Source: Aequorivita sp. H23M31 (GTDB lineage Bacteria; Bacteroidota; Bacteroidia; Flavobacteriales; Flavobacteriaceae). From it: a stretch of DNA of 64,000 bases. The notes beneath the pieces are model-generated. The model was not told the origin of the DNA. It saw only the letters and a program-made list of their open reading frames with translations, and did not search any database. The translations under genes were made by a program, and so were the position numbers. The stretch is taken from NCBI RefSeq assembly GCF_004022485.1, contig NZ_CP034951.1, positions 1,116,001 to 1,180,000 of the forward strand. The letters run 5' to 3'. Positions 54,018 to 62,609 of the stretch are shown piece by piece. The first letter of the stretch is position 1; every line of letters starts with the position of its first letter.

Positions 54018-54347
54018 TCATTCTTTTTTAGGAAAAACCTCCACTTTAAAAAGAGGTCGGTTTTACGGAGTGCAAATATACATTTTCAAACCTAATTTTT
54101 TGTAGTACAAAAAACAGTTTTCAGAAAAGAATGTGATGGTTAATAATAGAGATAATAACCACAAAATGCTGCTACAAAATTCTTGGGTGCTTTCAAATCA
54201 AAGAGATATAAATCAATGCTTATGATTTCTTATAAATAGCTATTTTATTTATGAAATATGTCAAATTTAGCAAATGATTACAACGAGGTTGTATTAAATT
54301 AACATTTAGGCAGTGTACTTTTACCTCCAACATCAAAACAAGAAATT
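54018..54347. other. 330-bp divergent intergenic region
   Basis: It holds the ychF promoter box at 54080-54073. On the plus strand, a TACTTTTA near 54317 resembles a -7 box for the gene at 54348 but does not match fully. Nothing else is visible. Confidence 0.5.
54073..54080 (-). promoter_or_regulatory. Predicted -7 box for ychF
   Basis: TATATTTGCAC on the minus strand matches the extended form 55 bp before the ychF start. Confidence 0.5.
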
Positions 54348-54881
54348 ATGAAAAAGCTAGTATTAATTTTCGCTCTTGCGGCATTTACTGTAAGTTTTGC
54401 CCAAGAAAATGTAGATAAGAAAAAAGAAACTGTCGTTACGAAAACTGCTGTAAAAGACAATAAAGGGGTTGAGGTTTCCAGCAAGGCTGTCTCAAAAAGT
54501 GAACAGCAACAATTAAAGCTGAATGCCAACAATCCAAATCAGGTAAATCAGGAGGTTGTCATGAATCCGGTAAAAGTAGATACTGATGTTACTTATGGCT
54601 ATGAAGGCAACAGGTTTAAGTTTATGAGCCAAAAGGATGAAGAAGGATATAGATTGATGACGGTTAAGGATAATGCTACAAATAATGAATATGCCATTAT
54701 AAAACCAACTTCTCAAAATGGATATTATATCTATTCACAAAATGGAAAATCCTCCTTTGGTTATTTTAACGAAGAAGGAAATTTTGTGGTAGAAAGTTAT
54801 GATCCAAAAACAGATGCGATTGTAAGTCAAGTTTATAAATTAGAAATGGATGGTCAGAAACAGCTAAAAGGGAATAAGTAA
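54348..54881 (+). CDS. Secreted hypothetical protein
   Basis: The 177-residue protein has a signal peptide (about 1-19, ending SFAQ). The mature part starts with a Lys/Val/Thr-rich low-complexity stretch (about 22-55), then a compact domain (about 70-170) with paired strand motifs (YEGNRFKFMS, GYYIYSQNGKSSFGYFNEEGNF). The latter resembles short beta-hairpin repeats in secreted Bacteroidota proteins. No family is recognised. It has its own terminator (54919-54959). Confidence 0.8.
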   Translation: MKKLVLIFALAAFTVSFAQENVDKKKETVVTKTAVKDNKGVEVSSKAVSKSEQQQLKLNANNPNQVNQEVVMNPVKVDTDVTYGYEGNRFKFMSQKDEEGYRLMTVKDNATNNEYAIIKPTSQNGYYIYSQNGKSSFGYFNEEGNFVVESYDPKTDAIVSQVYKLEMDGQKQLKGNK

Positions 54882-54918
54882 TAGATTTTTTTATAGACTA
54901 CCCCCAGCAATAAGAAAG

Positions 54919-54959
54919 AACCGTTTCACAATATAAAAAATGTGAAACGGTTTTTTATT
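54919..54959 (+). terminator. Rho-independent terminator
   Basis: AACCGTTTCACA and TGTGAAACGGTT form a perfect 12-bp stem around a 10-base loop, followed by TTTT. It ends the transcript of the 54348-54881 gene. Confidence 0.9.
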
Positions 54960-55117
54960 TGCAGTATTTGAAGCACCCGGTATTATTTGATTTATAAATG
55001 AAAAACTGAAGATCTAAACCTCATCGAAGAATCCTGCAGAACTATTCTACTTCGGCCAGAAATTATTTAAGAAGTTCTTTTCTATGGTTAGCTTTACCAA
55101 TTAAAATAAAACTGAAA

Positions 55118-55831
55118 ATGAAAAATCTAATTGTTGCAAGTACAAGTACGGTATATGGTGGAAATTATCTGGATTACCTATATGATGAGATAGCCGAGCT
55201 TTTTAAAGATACGGACGAAGTTATATTTATTCCCTACGCAAGGCCTGGAGGAATCAGTCACGAAGAATATTCTGCCAAGGCCTCCCATGCATTTAAAAAG
55301 ATAGGGAAAAAGTTACGAGGACTCCATACTTTTGAGAATCCAGTGGAAGTACTAAATAGAGTAAATGGAATATTTACCGGTGGCGGAAATACGTTCGTTT
55401 TGGTAAATGCTCTTTATGGGTTAAAATTAATGCAACCTCTTCGGGAAGCGATTTTCAATGGACTACCATATTTAGGTACCAGTGCCGGTAGCAATATTTG
55501 TGGGGTTTCTATGCAGACCACTAATGATATGCCAATTGTTTATCCACCTTCGTTTAAAACTTTGGGCGTTATTCCTTTTAACCTAAACCCGCATTATTTA
55601 GATCCCGATCTAAACAGCACCCATATGGGTGAAACACGTGAAACTCGGATTGCGGAATTTCATACTCAAAATACGATCCCTGTTATCGGAATTCGGGAAG
55701 GAAGTTGGCTACGGGTAAAAGGAGACGAAATTAAATTAAAAGGTGAATTAAGCGCTCGGGTTTTTAGACAGGGGAAGGAACCTTATGAAATTGAAAGTGA
55801 AACCACCTTGAATTCTTCTATTCTTGATTAA
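55118..55831 (+). CDS. pepE: Dipeptidase E (peptidase S51)
   Basis: The 237-residue protein is a PepE-type serine peptidase: GGGNTFVLVNAL (about 89-100), the nucleophile in GTSAGSNICG (about 118-127), and DLNSTHMGETRETRI further on. In the family it cleaves Asp-X dipeptides in the cytosol. The last 4 bases overlap the stop of the convergent GNAT gene. It has its own transcript. Confidence 0.93.
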   Translation: MKNLIVASTSTVYGGNYLDYLYDEIAELFKDTDEVIFIPYARPGGISHEEYSAKASHAFKKIGKKLRGLHTFENPVEVLNRVNGIFTGGGNTFVLVNALYGLKLMQPLREAIFNGLPYLGTSAGSNICGVSMQTTNDMPIVYPPSFKTLGVIPFNLNPHYLDPDLNSTHMGETRETRIAEFHTQNTIPVIGIREGSWLRVKGDEIKLKGELSARVFRQGKEPYEIESETTLNSSILD

Positions 55832-56265
55832 TTCAACTCTTTGATGAAGTGATATCCCTTGGCTACAAATCCTTGATTATAATAGAATTTATGTGAAAGA
55901 AAATTGTGGACATAGGTATTCAGTTCAATCCAATTGCATTTCTTGTTTCGGGCATAGTCATACACAAAATCCATTAACTTTTTTCCTAAGCCCTGGTTGC
56001 GGTAATTTTCATCTATGATTACATGGTCTATTTCAAGGCTTCGTCCAGCATAGTGTCGTGTTTGAAACCATAAGCCACAAGTACCAATTAATTTATCGGA
56101 ATCGTAAACACCCAGACACTCATAATTTTGCTGTGCCATTTCCAATAACCGCTCTCTCAAAACGGTTTCCTCTATAGAATAATGTCCGAGTTTTTGAATA
56201 AATGGAAGAATACACAAAATCTCGGAAGGCTCAATAATGCGAATGTTAATTGAGATATCTTTCAA
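55828..56265 (-). CDS. GNAT family N-acetyltransferase
   Basis: The 145-residue protein has a GNAT fold with the acetyl-CoA loop motif NYRNQGLGKKLMDFV (about 89-103) after the typical strand (SLEIDHVIIDENYR). The C-terminus YYNQGFVAKGYHF fits the family. The acceptor is unknown. It is convergent with pepE (4-bp overlap) and divergent from the VanY-like gene. Confidence 0.92.
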   Translation of the reverse strand: MKDISINIRIIEPSEILCILPFIQKLGHYSIEETVLRERLLEMAQQNYECLGVYDSDKLIGTCGLWFQTRHYAGRSLEIDHVIIDENYRNQGLGKKLMDFVYDYARNKKCNWIELNTYVHNFLSHKFYYNQGFVAKGYHFIKELN

Positions 56266-56303
56266 ATTAATGGTAATTTTATAGCCTCATATATTTTGTA
56301 TTA

Positions 56304-57047
56304 ATGAAGCGTCACGAATTTATTAAAATTTCTGGTCTTGCCGGTTTAGGGGTGGCCATTTTTCCAAATTTTTCTTTTAAAAATTTTTCTGAAGAATTTA
56401 CCCGAAACCAACTTATTGGTAAAGGAAACCCGGATATTATTGGTGACAGCTATACTTCCAAAATGAACAAATTGACCAAGGAAGCTTTTAACAAAATGAA
56501 GGTAGCGGCAGCCAAGGAAAACATAAATCTTGAGGTTGTCTCGGCATATAGAAGTTTCCAGCGCCAAAAAGAAATCTTTGAGGGCAAATACAGACGATTT
56601 ACTTCTCAAGGACTTTCGCCTGAAAATGCAATAGAGAAAATAATTGAATACTCTACGATTCCCGGCACATCGCGTCATCATTGGGGAACGGATCTGGATA
56701 TTATCGATGCAAATGCCCCAAGGCCAGCAAATGTTTTGATGCCTGAGAATTTCCACGGACTTGGCCCCTATTGCAATTTGAAAGTTTGGCTTGACAAAAA
56801 CGCCCATAAATTTGATTTTATAGAAGTTTACACTGATAATGGGAACCGAAAAGGATTTAGATATGAACCCTGGCATTTTAGCTATGCACCAGTTTCAATC
56901 CCAATGTTGAGGGAATACCAACAAAAAATTGATGTGAAGAAAATGCTTTCTGAAGAAAAGATTTTAGGAAATGAATTTTTCTCAGAAGCTTTTGTGGATA
57001 GATACGTGAAGGAGAATATTTTGGATATTAATCCGAAGCTTTTATAG
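56304..57047 (+). CDS. VanY-like D-alanyl-D-alanine carboxypeptidase (M15)
   Basis: The 247-residue protein begins with an export signal (MKRHEFIKISGLAGLGVAIFP; no twin Arg, so probably not Tat). The M15B catalytic motifs are present: SAYRSFQRQKEIF (about 79-91), SRHHWGTDLDI (about 124-134, zinc His and Asp) and EPWHFSY (about 192-198). It trims D-Ala from peptidoglycan stem peptides in the periplasm. A trinucleotide-type repeat (57046-57090) follows directly. Confidence 0.9.
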   Translation: MKRHEFIKISGLAGLGVAIFPNFSFKNFSEEFTRNQLIGKGNPDIIGDSYTSKMNKLTKEAFNKMKVAAAKENINLEVVSAYRSFQRQKEIFEGKYRRFTSQGLSPENAIEKIIEYSTIPGTSRHHWGTDLDIIDANAPRPANVLMPENFHGLGPYCNLKVWLDKNAHKFDFIEVYTDNGNRKGFRYEPWHFSYAPVSIPMLREYQQKIDVKKMLSEEKILGNEFFSEAFVDRYVKENILDINPKLL

Positions 57048-57090
57048 CAGTAGCAGTAGCAATAGCAGTAGCAGTAGAAGTAGAAGTAGC
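57046..57090 (+). repeat. Hexamer/trinucleotide array (AGCAGT units)
   Basis: Units AGCAGT, AGCAGT, AGCAAT, AGCAGT, AGCAGT, AGAAGT, AGAAGT with period 6 begin right at the VanY-like stop codon. Confidence 0.75.
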
Positions 57091-57193
57091 AAAAATTTAA
57101 AAAATTTGGAAACCAGAATTCCAGTTCTCATGTATATATTCATGGACCCCTAAACGGTTAAACCCAGAAACTCTCAAACTCATAACCCCTTCG

Positions 57194-57201
57194 TATCTTT
57201 G
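57194..57201 (+). promoter_or_regulatory. Predicted -7 box for gpmI
   Basis: TATCTTTGCAC matches the extended consensus. It ends 4 bp before the ATG at 57206, so the transcript would start at or very near the start codon. Confidence 0.5.
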
Positions 57202-57205
57202 CACA

Positions 57206-58726
57206 ATGGAAAAGAAAGTACTATTAATGATCCTCGATGGATGGGGAATCACACAGAACCCAGCTGTATCCGCAATTGCTCAAGCGAACACTCCATTTAT
57301 TGATTCTCTTTATAAAAATTATCCCCACGCCCAATTACTTACGGACGGTATGAATGTGGGACTTCCCCTTGGTCAAATGGGAAATAGTGAAGTAGGCCAT
57401 ATGAATCTTGGCGCTGGACGAATTGTCTATCAAGATTTGGCTAAAATAAACATGGCGGTTGAGCGTGGAACTCTAAAGGATGAACCTGAATTAAAAGAAG
57501 CCTTCAAGTATGCCAAGTCGCATAATAAACCTGTTCACTTTATAGGTCTTGTATCCAACGGAGGGGTACACTCGCATATTGATCATCTCCTAGGATTATT
57601 GTCCGTTGCAGGAGCAGAAGGAGTTAAGGATATTAATGTTCATGCTTTTACAGACGGTCGTGACGTGGATCCACATTCCGGAAAAGAGTTTATCCAGAAA
57701 TTAGAAAATTACTTAGATAAAACTGGAGGAAAATTAGCGTCTATAATCGGACGCTATTACGCAATGGACCGGGACAGACGTTGGGAACGAGTAAAAAAAG
57801 CTTACGATCTTCTTCGCTTCGGAATCGGGAAACCTTCCCACAATGCTATAAAAAGCATAGAAGAAAGTTATGCAGATGGAATTACCGATGAGTTTATCGA
57901 ACCCATAGTAATGGTTGATCAAGCCGGAAAACCCGTTGCAACGATCGATGAAGGAGACGTTGTAATTTTCTTCAATTTTAGAACCGATCGCGGCCGACAA
58001 CTCACAGAAGTTCTGACACAAAAAGATCATGAGGATTTCAGAATGAAGACCATTCCACTTTATTTTGTCACTCTTACCAATTATGATGCTTCCTTCGGAA
58101 ATATTCATGTGGTTTATAACAAAGAGAATTTGCACGATACTTTAGGGGAAATATTAGAGAAAAATGGCAAGAAACAAATCCGAATTGCTGAAACTGAAAA
58201 GTATCCGCACGTAACCTTCTTCTTTTCAGGTGGACGTGAAATACCTTTTGAAGGTGAAAAAAGAATTCTTTGTCCCTCTCCTACTGTTGCGACTTACGAC
58301 CTAAAACCCGAGATGAGTGCTTTTTCTATACGCGATATGATACTGCCTGAAATTGAAAAGGAAACTGCCGATTTTATATGCTTGAATTTTGCCAATCCAG
58401 ATATGGTTGGACATACGGGTGTTCTATCGGCTGCCAAAAAGGCCTGTGAAACTGTAGATCTTTGCGCCAAAGCAATTGTTGAAAAAGCCTTGGAAAGTCA
58501 CTATATAACAATTATTATAGCCGATCACGGTAATAGTGAGACTATGATAAATCCCGATGGCTCTCCCAACACAGCTCACACTACCAATCCGGTGCCAATT
58601 ATTGTAGTCGATAATGATATCAAATCGGTGAAAGATGGAATCTTAGCAGATATTGCCCCTACAATACTTCATCTGATGCAAATTCCGAAGCCGGAAATAA
58701 TGGATCGAAATTCTTTGGTAGAATAA
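57206..58726 (+). CDS. gpmI: 2,3-bisphosphoglycerate-independent phosphoglycerate mutase
   Basis: The 506-residue glycolytic enzyme interconverts 3- and 2-phosphoglycerate. It has the alkaline-phosphatase-type metal sites (LMILDGWG at the start; ADHGNSETM about 446-454), the phospho-Ser61 in GNSEVGHMNLGAGR, and the phosphotransferase domain (FTDGRDVDPHSG). Length is typical. It is convergent with ftsY, with only 4 bp between the two stop codons. Confidence 0.97.
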   Translation: MEKKVLLMILDGWGITQNPAVSAIAQANTPFIDSLYKNYPHAQLLTDGMNVGLPLGQMGNSEVGHMNLGAGRIVYQDLAKINMAVERGTLKDEPELKEAFKYAKSHNKPVHFIGLVSNGGVHSHIDHLLGLLSVAGAEGVKDINVHAFTDGRDVDPHSGKEFIQKLENYLDKTGGKLASIIGRYYAMDRDRRWERVKKAYDLLRFGIGKPSHNAIKSIEESYADGITDEFIEPIVMVDQAGKPVATIDEGDVVIFFNFRTDRGRQLTEVLTQKDHEDFRMKTIPLYFVTLTNYDASFGNIHVVYNKENLHDTLGEILEKNGKKQIRIAETEKYPHVTFFFSGGREIPFEGEKRILCPSPTVATYDLKPEMSAFSIRDMILPEIEKETADFICLNFANPDMVGHTGVLSAAKKACETVDLCAKAIVEKALESHYITIIIADHGNSETMINPDGSPNTAHTTNPVPIIVVDNDIKSVKDGILADIAPTILHLMQIPKPEIMDRNSLVE

Positions 58727-58730
58727 AATC

Positions 58731-59684
58731 TTATTTAAAGAATGAATCAACAAATTCAATTTTGTTGAAAACCTGCAGATCTTCCATTCCTTCGCCTACC
58801 CCAATGTATTTAACGGGAATTTGGAACTGGTCGCTTATTCCTATTACCACGCCTCCTTTTGCCGTACCATCTAGCTTGGTAACTGCTAATGAGGTTACCT
58901 CCGTGGCAGCGGTAAAATGTTTCGCTTGTTCAAATGCATTTTGGCCCGTAGAACCATCTAAAACCAGAAGGACTTCGTGGGGCGCATCTGGAATAACCTT
59001 CTGCATTACTCTTTTTATTTTGGTGAGTTCATTCATTAAGTTCACCTTATTATGAAGCCGTCCTGCGGTATCGATAATAATTACATCCGCATTTTGGTTC
59101 ACACCACTTTTTAGCGTATCAAAAGCCACGCTCGCAGGATCACTGCCCATACTCTGTTTTACTATTGGAACGTTTGTACGGTCGGCCCATATTTGTAATT
59201 GGTCTATCGCTGCGGCACGAAAAGTATCCGCTGCACCCAGAATAACATTTTTTCCTGCTTTATTAAACTGGTATGCGAGCTTTCCGATTGTGGTAGTTTT
59301 TCCAACTCCGTTAACTCCAACTACCATTATAACGTAAGGTTTTTTATAAAGCGGAACATCAAAATCGGTGGCATTGCCAGAGTCAATCTCGCTCAAAAGA
59401 CCTGAAATTTCTTCTCGGAGAATTTTATTCAATTCATCTGTACCCAAATATTTGTCCTTGGATACACGCGCCTCAATTCTATCAATAATCTTCAGGGTGG
59501 TGTTAACACCTACGTCGCTAGAAACGAGAACTTCTTCCAGGTTGTCCAAGACATCATCATCGACCTTGCTCTTCCCGGCAACGGCTTTGCTCAGTTTGTC
59601 AAAAAAAGAGATTTTTGATTTTTCAAGGCCTTTGTCGAGAGTTTCCTTTTTCTCTTTCGAAAATATTTTTTTAAATAAGCTCAT
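58731..59684 (-). CDS. ftsY: Signal recognition particle receptor FtsY
   Basis: The 317-residue protein has a short basic N-terminus in place of the long acidic A domain, an N domain (about 20-100) and the GTPase G domain with GVNGVGKTT (123-131), DTAGR (about 205-209) and TKLDGTAKGG (about 267-276). It docks SRP-ribosome complexes at the membrane. DUF4295, rpmG and rpmB lie upstream on the same strand, a conserved order in this phylum, but a terminator-like hairpin (59858-59883) and a heptamer array separate them. Confidence 0.96.
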   Translation of the reverse strand: MSLFKKIFSKEKKETLDKGLEKSKISFFDKLSKAVAGKSKVDDDVLDNLEEVLVSSDVGVNTTLKIIDRIEARVSKDKYLGTDELNKILREEISGLLSEIDSGNATDFDVPLYKKPYVIMVVGVNGVGKTTTIGKLAYQFNKAGKNVILGAADTFRAAAIDQLQIWADRTNVPIVKQSMGSDPASVAFDTLKSGVNQNADVIIIDTAGRLHNKVNLMNELTKIKRVMQKVIPDAPHEVLLVLDGSTGQNAFEQAKHFTAATEVTSLAVTKLDGTAKGGVVIGISDQFQIPVKYIGVGEGMEDLQVFNKIEFVDSFFK

Positions 59685-59698
59685 TTTTTAGTTGTCGG

Positions 59699-59747
59699 TG
59701 GTCAGTGGTAAGTAGTAGTGGTCTGTAGTCTGTAGTCAGTAATTAGT
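59699..59747 (+). repeat. Heptamer array (GTCTGTA units) upstream of ftsY
   Basis: Units GTCTGTA, GTCTGTA, GTCAGTA and neighbours follow with a 7-bp period, 15 bp upstream of the ftsY start codon. Confidence 0.65.
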
Positions 59748-59857
59748 GAATCAGTATTCTTAAAAAAGAGTTGTAGTTCGAAAAGTCGTGGTTCAAAAAG
59801 TCTCTTCATTCAACAATAATTAAAACTGAAACCGTTATCAATTAACAAAAATACGAA

Positions 59858-59883
59858 AAGCCACCTTCGTAAAAAAGTGGCTT
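59858..59883 (-). terminator. Terminator-like hairpin after DUF4295
   Basis: AAGCCAC and GTGGCTT form a 7-bp stem with a 12-base loop; on the minus strand it is followed by TTTTCG. It may be an imperfect terminator, reducing read-through into ftsY. Confidence 0.55.
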
Positions 59884-59906
59884 CCTCCAAATAATTTCTT
59901 GGTAGG

Positions 59907-60059
59907 TTATTTCTTGTTCAACCAGTCACTCACCATTTCTGGCGGCATAACTGCTTCCTTAAAAGTATAGGCCCCAGTCTTGTCAGACTTTACCATTTTA
60001 ATAGCCTTGGTCAAACGCTTTGATCCGGTTTGTAAAGTTGCTACTGATTTCTTTGCCAT
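59907..60059 (-). CDS. DUF4295 small protein
   Basis: The frame from the ATG at 60059 (MAKKSVATLQTGSKRLTKAI) gives 50 residues, ending SDWLNKK. It is very basic in the first half and has the family pattern KMVKSDKTGAYTFKE. DUF4295 is a Bacteroidota-specific small protein found between rpmG and ftsY; its role is unknown, though its charge and neighbours suggest ribosome association. Too short for usual ORF cut-offs, but context makes it sure. Confidence 0.92.
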   Translation of the reverse strand: MAKKSVATLQTGSKRLTKAIKMVKSDKTGAYTFKEAVMPPEMVSDWLNKK

Positions 60060-60105
60060 TTCTCTATATTTTATTTGATAAATTCTGTAAGATGAAAATA
60101 TCCAA

Positions 60106-60288
60106 TTATTTAATTTCTTTGTGAACGGTCATCTTTTTTAGGATTGGGTTGAATTTCTTCAACTCCATCCTGTCCGGAGTGTTCTTTTTGTTTTTTGTGG
60201 TAATGTAACGAGAAGTTCCTGGCTTTCCAGATTCCTTGTGCTCGGTGCACTCAAGTATCACTTGAACTCTATTTCCTTTTTTGGCCAT
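60106..60288 (-). CDS. rpmG: 50S ribosomal protein L33
   Basis: The 60-residue basic protein reads [20 protein letters not shown], with the L33 pattern [22 protein letters not shown]. The usual CxxC zinc pair is missing (only one Cys), so it is a zinc-free L33. It lies 27 bp after rpmB, followed by DUF4295 after a 46-bp gap. Confidence 0.95.
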   Translation of the reverse strand: MAKKGNRVQVILECTEHKESGKPGTSRYITTKNKKNTPDRMELKKFNPILKKMTVHKEIK

Positions 60289-60315
60289 GGTAAGGGACTT
60301 TAATATTTATTGCAA

Positions 60316-60555
60316 TTATTTGGTCAAAAAGCCTTTTACGCGAGCATCTTTAATGACCGCGGAAATACCCTTTTTATTGATGTTTTTGATAGCTGAAGCA
60401 GATACACGCAAAGTTATCCATTTATCTTCTTCAGGGATGTAAAAGCGCTTTTTCAACAAATTCACATCAAACTTACGTTTGCTTTTGTTCATAGCGTGCG
60501 ATACGGTGTTTCCAACCATCGCCTTCTTTCCGGTAAGCTCACAAACTCTAGACAT
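60316..60555 (-). CDS. rpmB: 50S ribosomal protein L28
   Basis: The 79-residue protein starts MSRVCELTGKKAMVGNTVSH and has the L28 pattern KRKFDVNLLKKRFYIPEEDKW. It leads the rpmB-rpmG-DUF4295 unit, under a good promoter (60623-60593). Confidence 0.96.
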   Translation of the reverse strand: MSRVCELTGKKAMVGNTVSHAMNKSKRKFDVNLLKKRFYIPEEDKWITLRVSASAIKNINKKGISAVIKDARVKGFLTK

Positions 60556-60592
60556 TTCCTTAACTTATTTTGAGTTATTTTTAAACAGGGTG

Positions 60593-60623
60593 CAAATTTA
60601 TGTAATTAATTCCTGATGTACAA
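60593..60623 (-). promoter_or_regulatory. Promoter of rpmB-rpmG-DUF4295
   Basis: On the minus strand TTG (60623-60621), 20 bases, then TAAATTTG (60600-60593) followed by GCACC. Both boxes match the Bacteroidota pattern; the leader would be about 30 nt. Confidence 0.65.
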
Positions 60624-60633
60624 GAAAAGGAAA

Positions 60634-61881
60634 TTAGTTTTTCAAAATTTCTTTGCGCAACATCTCAAATGCTTTGTTGGCCGTTTTCTCTATCACCCGA
60701 AAACGGTCGTTTCCAAATTGAAATTTCTCGGAAACCACACCCGACGGAGTTGCTATAGCAATACAAACCGTCCCAATTTCATCATCTCCGTCTCCCTTTG
60801 TTGGTCCGGCAATTCCCGTAGTAGATATGGAATAATCTGATTGAAAAAGCTCGTTAGATTTAATCGCCATCGCTTCGGCAACAGGAATACTTACTACATT
60901 ATATTTCTCTATTAACTCACTTGGAATTCCTAATATTTTAGTCTTGTAGCTGGTTTCATAAGGTATTACTCCTCCTCTAAAAAATGAGGAAATTCCCGGA
61001 TAACGCGTAATTTCAGAAGCTATCCTTCCGCCTGTACAACTCTCGGCAATACTCAGGAATTTATTCTGAGCCATCAGCATTTTGCCTATTTGCTCTACCA
61101 TTGACGTTTCATCCTCAAAACCTATCGCTATATCGGATAACAGGCCTTCCAGTGTTTCCATCTGCCTATTGACGCTCTCAACAACTTCTCGTTTGTTAGT
61201 TCCCGAAGAAGATAGTCTGAGCCTTACTTTGCCCAATGACGGCAAATAAGCTAGATTTAAGTCCGTGGGAAGCGAATTTTCCCAATCTGCTATTCTTTCA
61301 ACAATGGCAGTTTCGCCCAGACCATAGGTCAATAAAGTTTTATGATAGATGAATGGGCGATCGAATCTTTTTTCAATTTTTGGCAATACCTCCTCCATCA
61401 ATAACCGCTTCATCTCAAAGGGTACTCCGGGAAGAGATACGAATACCGTTCCGTCCTTCTCCATCCACATTCCAGGAGCGGTTCCGTGATAGTTCATCAA
61501 GACAGTGGCCTTTGAAGGAACTTTAGCCTGAAGAAGATTTGCTTCTAAGGGTAGATTAAGATGAAACTTTTTAAACAACTGCCGAATGTTTTCCCCAACT
61601 TCGGGATTGTCCACTAGTTCATCTTCAAAAAAATCGCAAAAAGTTTGTTTTGTGATATCGTCCTTTGTTGGACCAAGTCCTCCTGTTACAATTACCAGAT
61701 TAACGCGCTCATTTGCTACTTCAAAAGATTTTAGAATATGTTCGCGATTGTCTTGGACGGATGTTATTTGATAAACTTTTACGCCTATTCTATCCAATTC
61801 CTTGGAAATATATGCCGAATTGGTATCGACAATTTGGCCAATAAGAATCTCATCCCCTATGGTGATTATTTCCGCTAACAT
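60634..61881 (-). CDS. cinA: CinA family protein (NMN deamidase / ADP-ribose pyrophosphatase)
   Basis: Start 61881 (MLAEIITIGDEILIGQ) is preferred to 61902, because the family begins with this segment. The 415-residue protein has an N-terminal MoCF-like domain (about 1-170, GGLGPTKDDITKQ) and a C-terminal CinA domain (about 255-412, SIAESCTGGRIAS; STTGIAGPTKGDGDDEIGTV). The C-terminal domain deamidates nicotinamide mononucleotide in pyridine-nucleotide recycling; the N-terminal one hydrolyses ADP-ribose. It follows the FAH-family gene by 27 bp on the same strand. Confidence 0.94.
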   Translation of the reverse strand: MLAEIITIGDEILIGQIVDTNSAYISKELDRIGVKVYQITSVQDNREHILKSFEVANERVNLVIVTGGLGPTKDDITKQTFCDFFEDELVDNPEVGENIRQLFKKFHLNLPLEANLLQAKVPSKATVLMNYHGTAPGMWMEKDGTVFVSLPGVPFEMKRLLMEEVLPKIEKRFDRPFIYHKTLLTYGLGETAIVERIADWENSLPTDLNLAYLPSLGKVRLRLSSSGTNKREVVESVNRQMETLEGLLSDIAIGFEDETSMVEQIGKMLMAQNKFLSIAESCTGGRIASEITRYPGISSFFRGGVIPYETSYKTKILGIPSELIEKYNVVSIPVAEAMAIKSNELFQSDYSISTTGIAGPTKGDGDDEIGTVCIAIATPSGVVSEKFQFGNDRFRVIEKTANKAFEMLRKEILKN

Positions 61882-61908
61882 TTCGAATTTTGAATCTTTC
61901 AATTGTAG

Positions 61909-62520
61909 TTATTTTACCTTTATGGAAAACATTTCCTTACCTTCAATAAAACCGGTGAGTTGATCTTCAGCCGAAACTTTACCCACACCGGCTGGTGTAC
62001 CCGTAAAAATAATATCGCCAATTTTTAGAGTAAAAAATTTGGATATGTATTCAATCAAGCCATCAATTTTCCATATCATTTGGGCAGTAGAACCTTCTTG
62101 GACCAACTTTCCATTTACCTCAAGACTGAATTTCAGATCATCCAGATTTTCAATTTCTTCTTTATTAATAAATTTCCCCACAACCGCAGCACCGTCAAAG
62201 GCTTTTGCTTTTTCCCAGGGAAGACCATTTTTCTTTAACTCAGTTTGCAGATCTCTCGCGGTAAAATCGATCCCCAAGCCTATTTCGTCATAATATTTAT
62301 GGGCGAATTTTTTATCTATATGCTTTCCAATCTTATTAATTCTTACCAACAATTCCACTTCGTGGTGAACATCGTTGGAAAATTCAGGAATGAAGAACGG
62401 TTGCCTTTTGAGCAAAATAGAAGTATCAGGCTTTAAAAACAACACTGGCTCTGCCGGTGTTTCGTTTTTTAATTCTTGGATATGGTCTGAATAATTCCGA
62501 CCCACGCAGATTATTTTCAT
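61909..62520 (-). CDS. Fumarylacetoacetate hydrolase family protein
   Basis: The 203-residue protein is a compact FAH-fold enzyme: CVGRNYSDHIQEL at the start, the metal ligands in HHEVELLVRI (about 52-61) and GIDFTARDLQ (about 88-97), and FTGTPAGVG (about 171-179). Small members include acylpyruvate hydrolases and oxaloacetate decarboxylases. It precedes cinA closely on the same strand. The substrate cannot be told from sequence. Confidence 0.9.
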   Translation of the reverse strand: MKIICVGRNYSDHIQELKNETPAEPVLFLKPDTSILLKRQPFFIPEFSNDVHHEVELLVRINKIGKHIDKKFAHKYYDEIGLGIDFTARDLQTELKKNGLPWEKAKAFDGAAVVGKFINKEEIENLDDLKFSLEVNGKLVQEGSTAQMIWKIDGLIEYISKFFTLKIGDIIFTGTPAGVGKVSAEDQLTGFIEGKEMFSIKVK

Positions 62521-62609
62521 CTGTCACTAATATTATGGTTAAAAATTTATTTCAAAAAGTGATTCTTCCTAAGATGGAAGATGGAAAGAATGAAAATAGA
62601 TTCTCTAAA

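Noticed and set aside
56346-56876. 176-codon frame antisense to the VanY-like gene
   Set aside because: The plus-strand frame has clear M15 motifs; the antisense one has no recognisable content.
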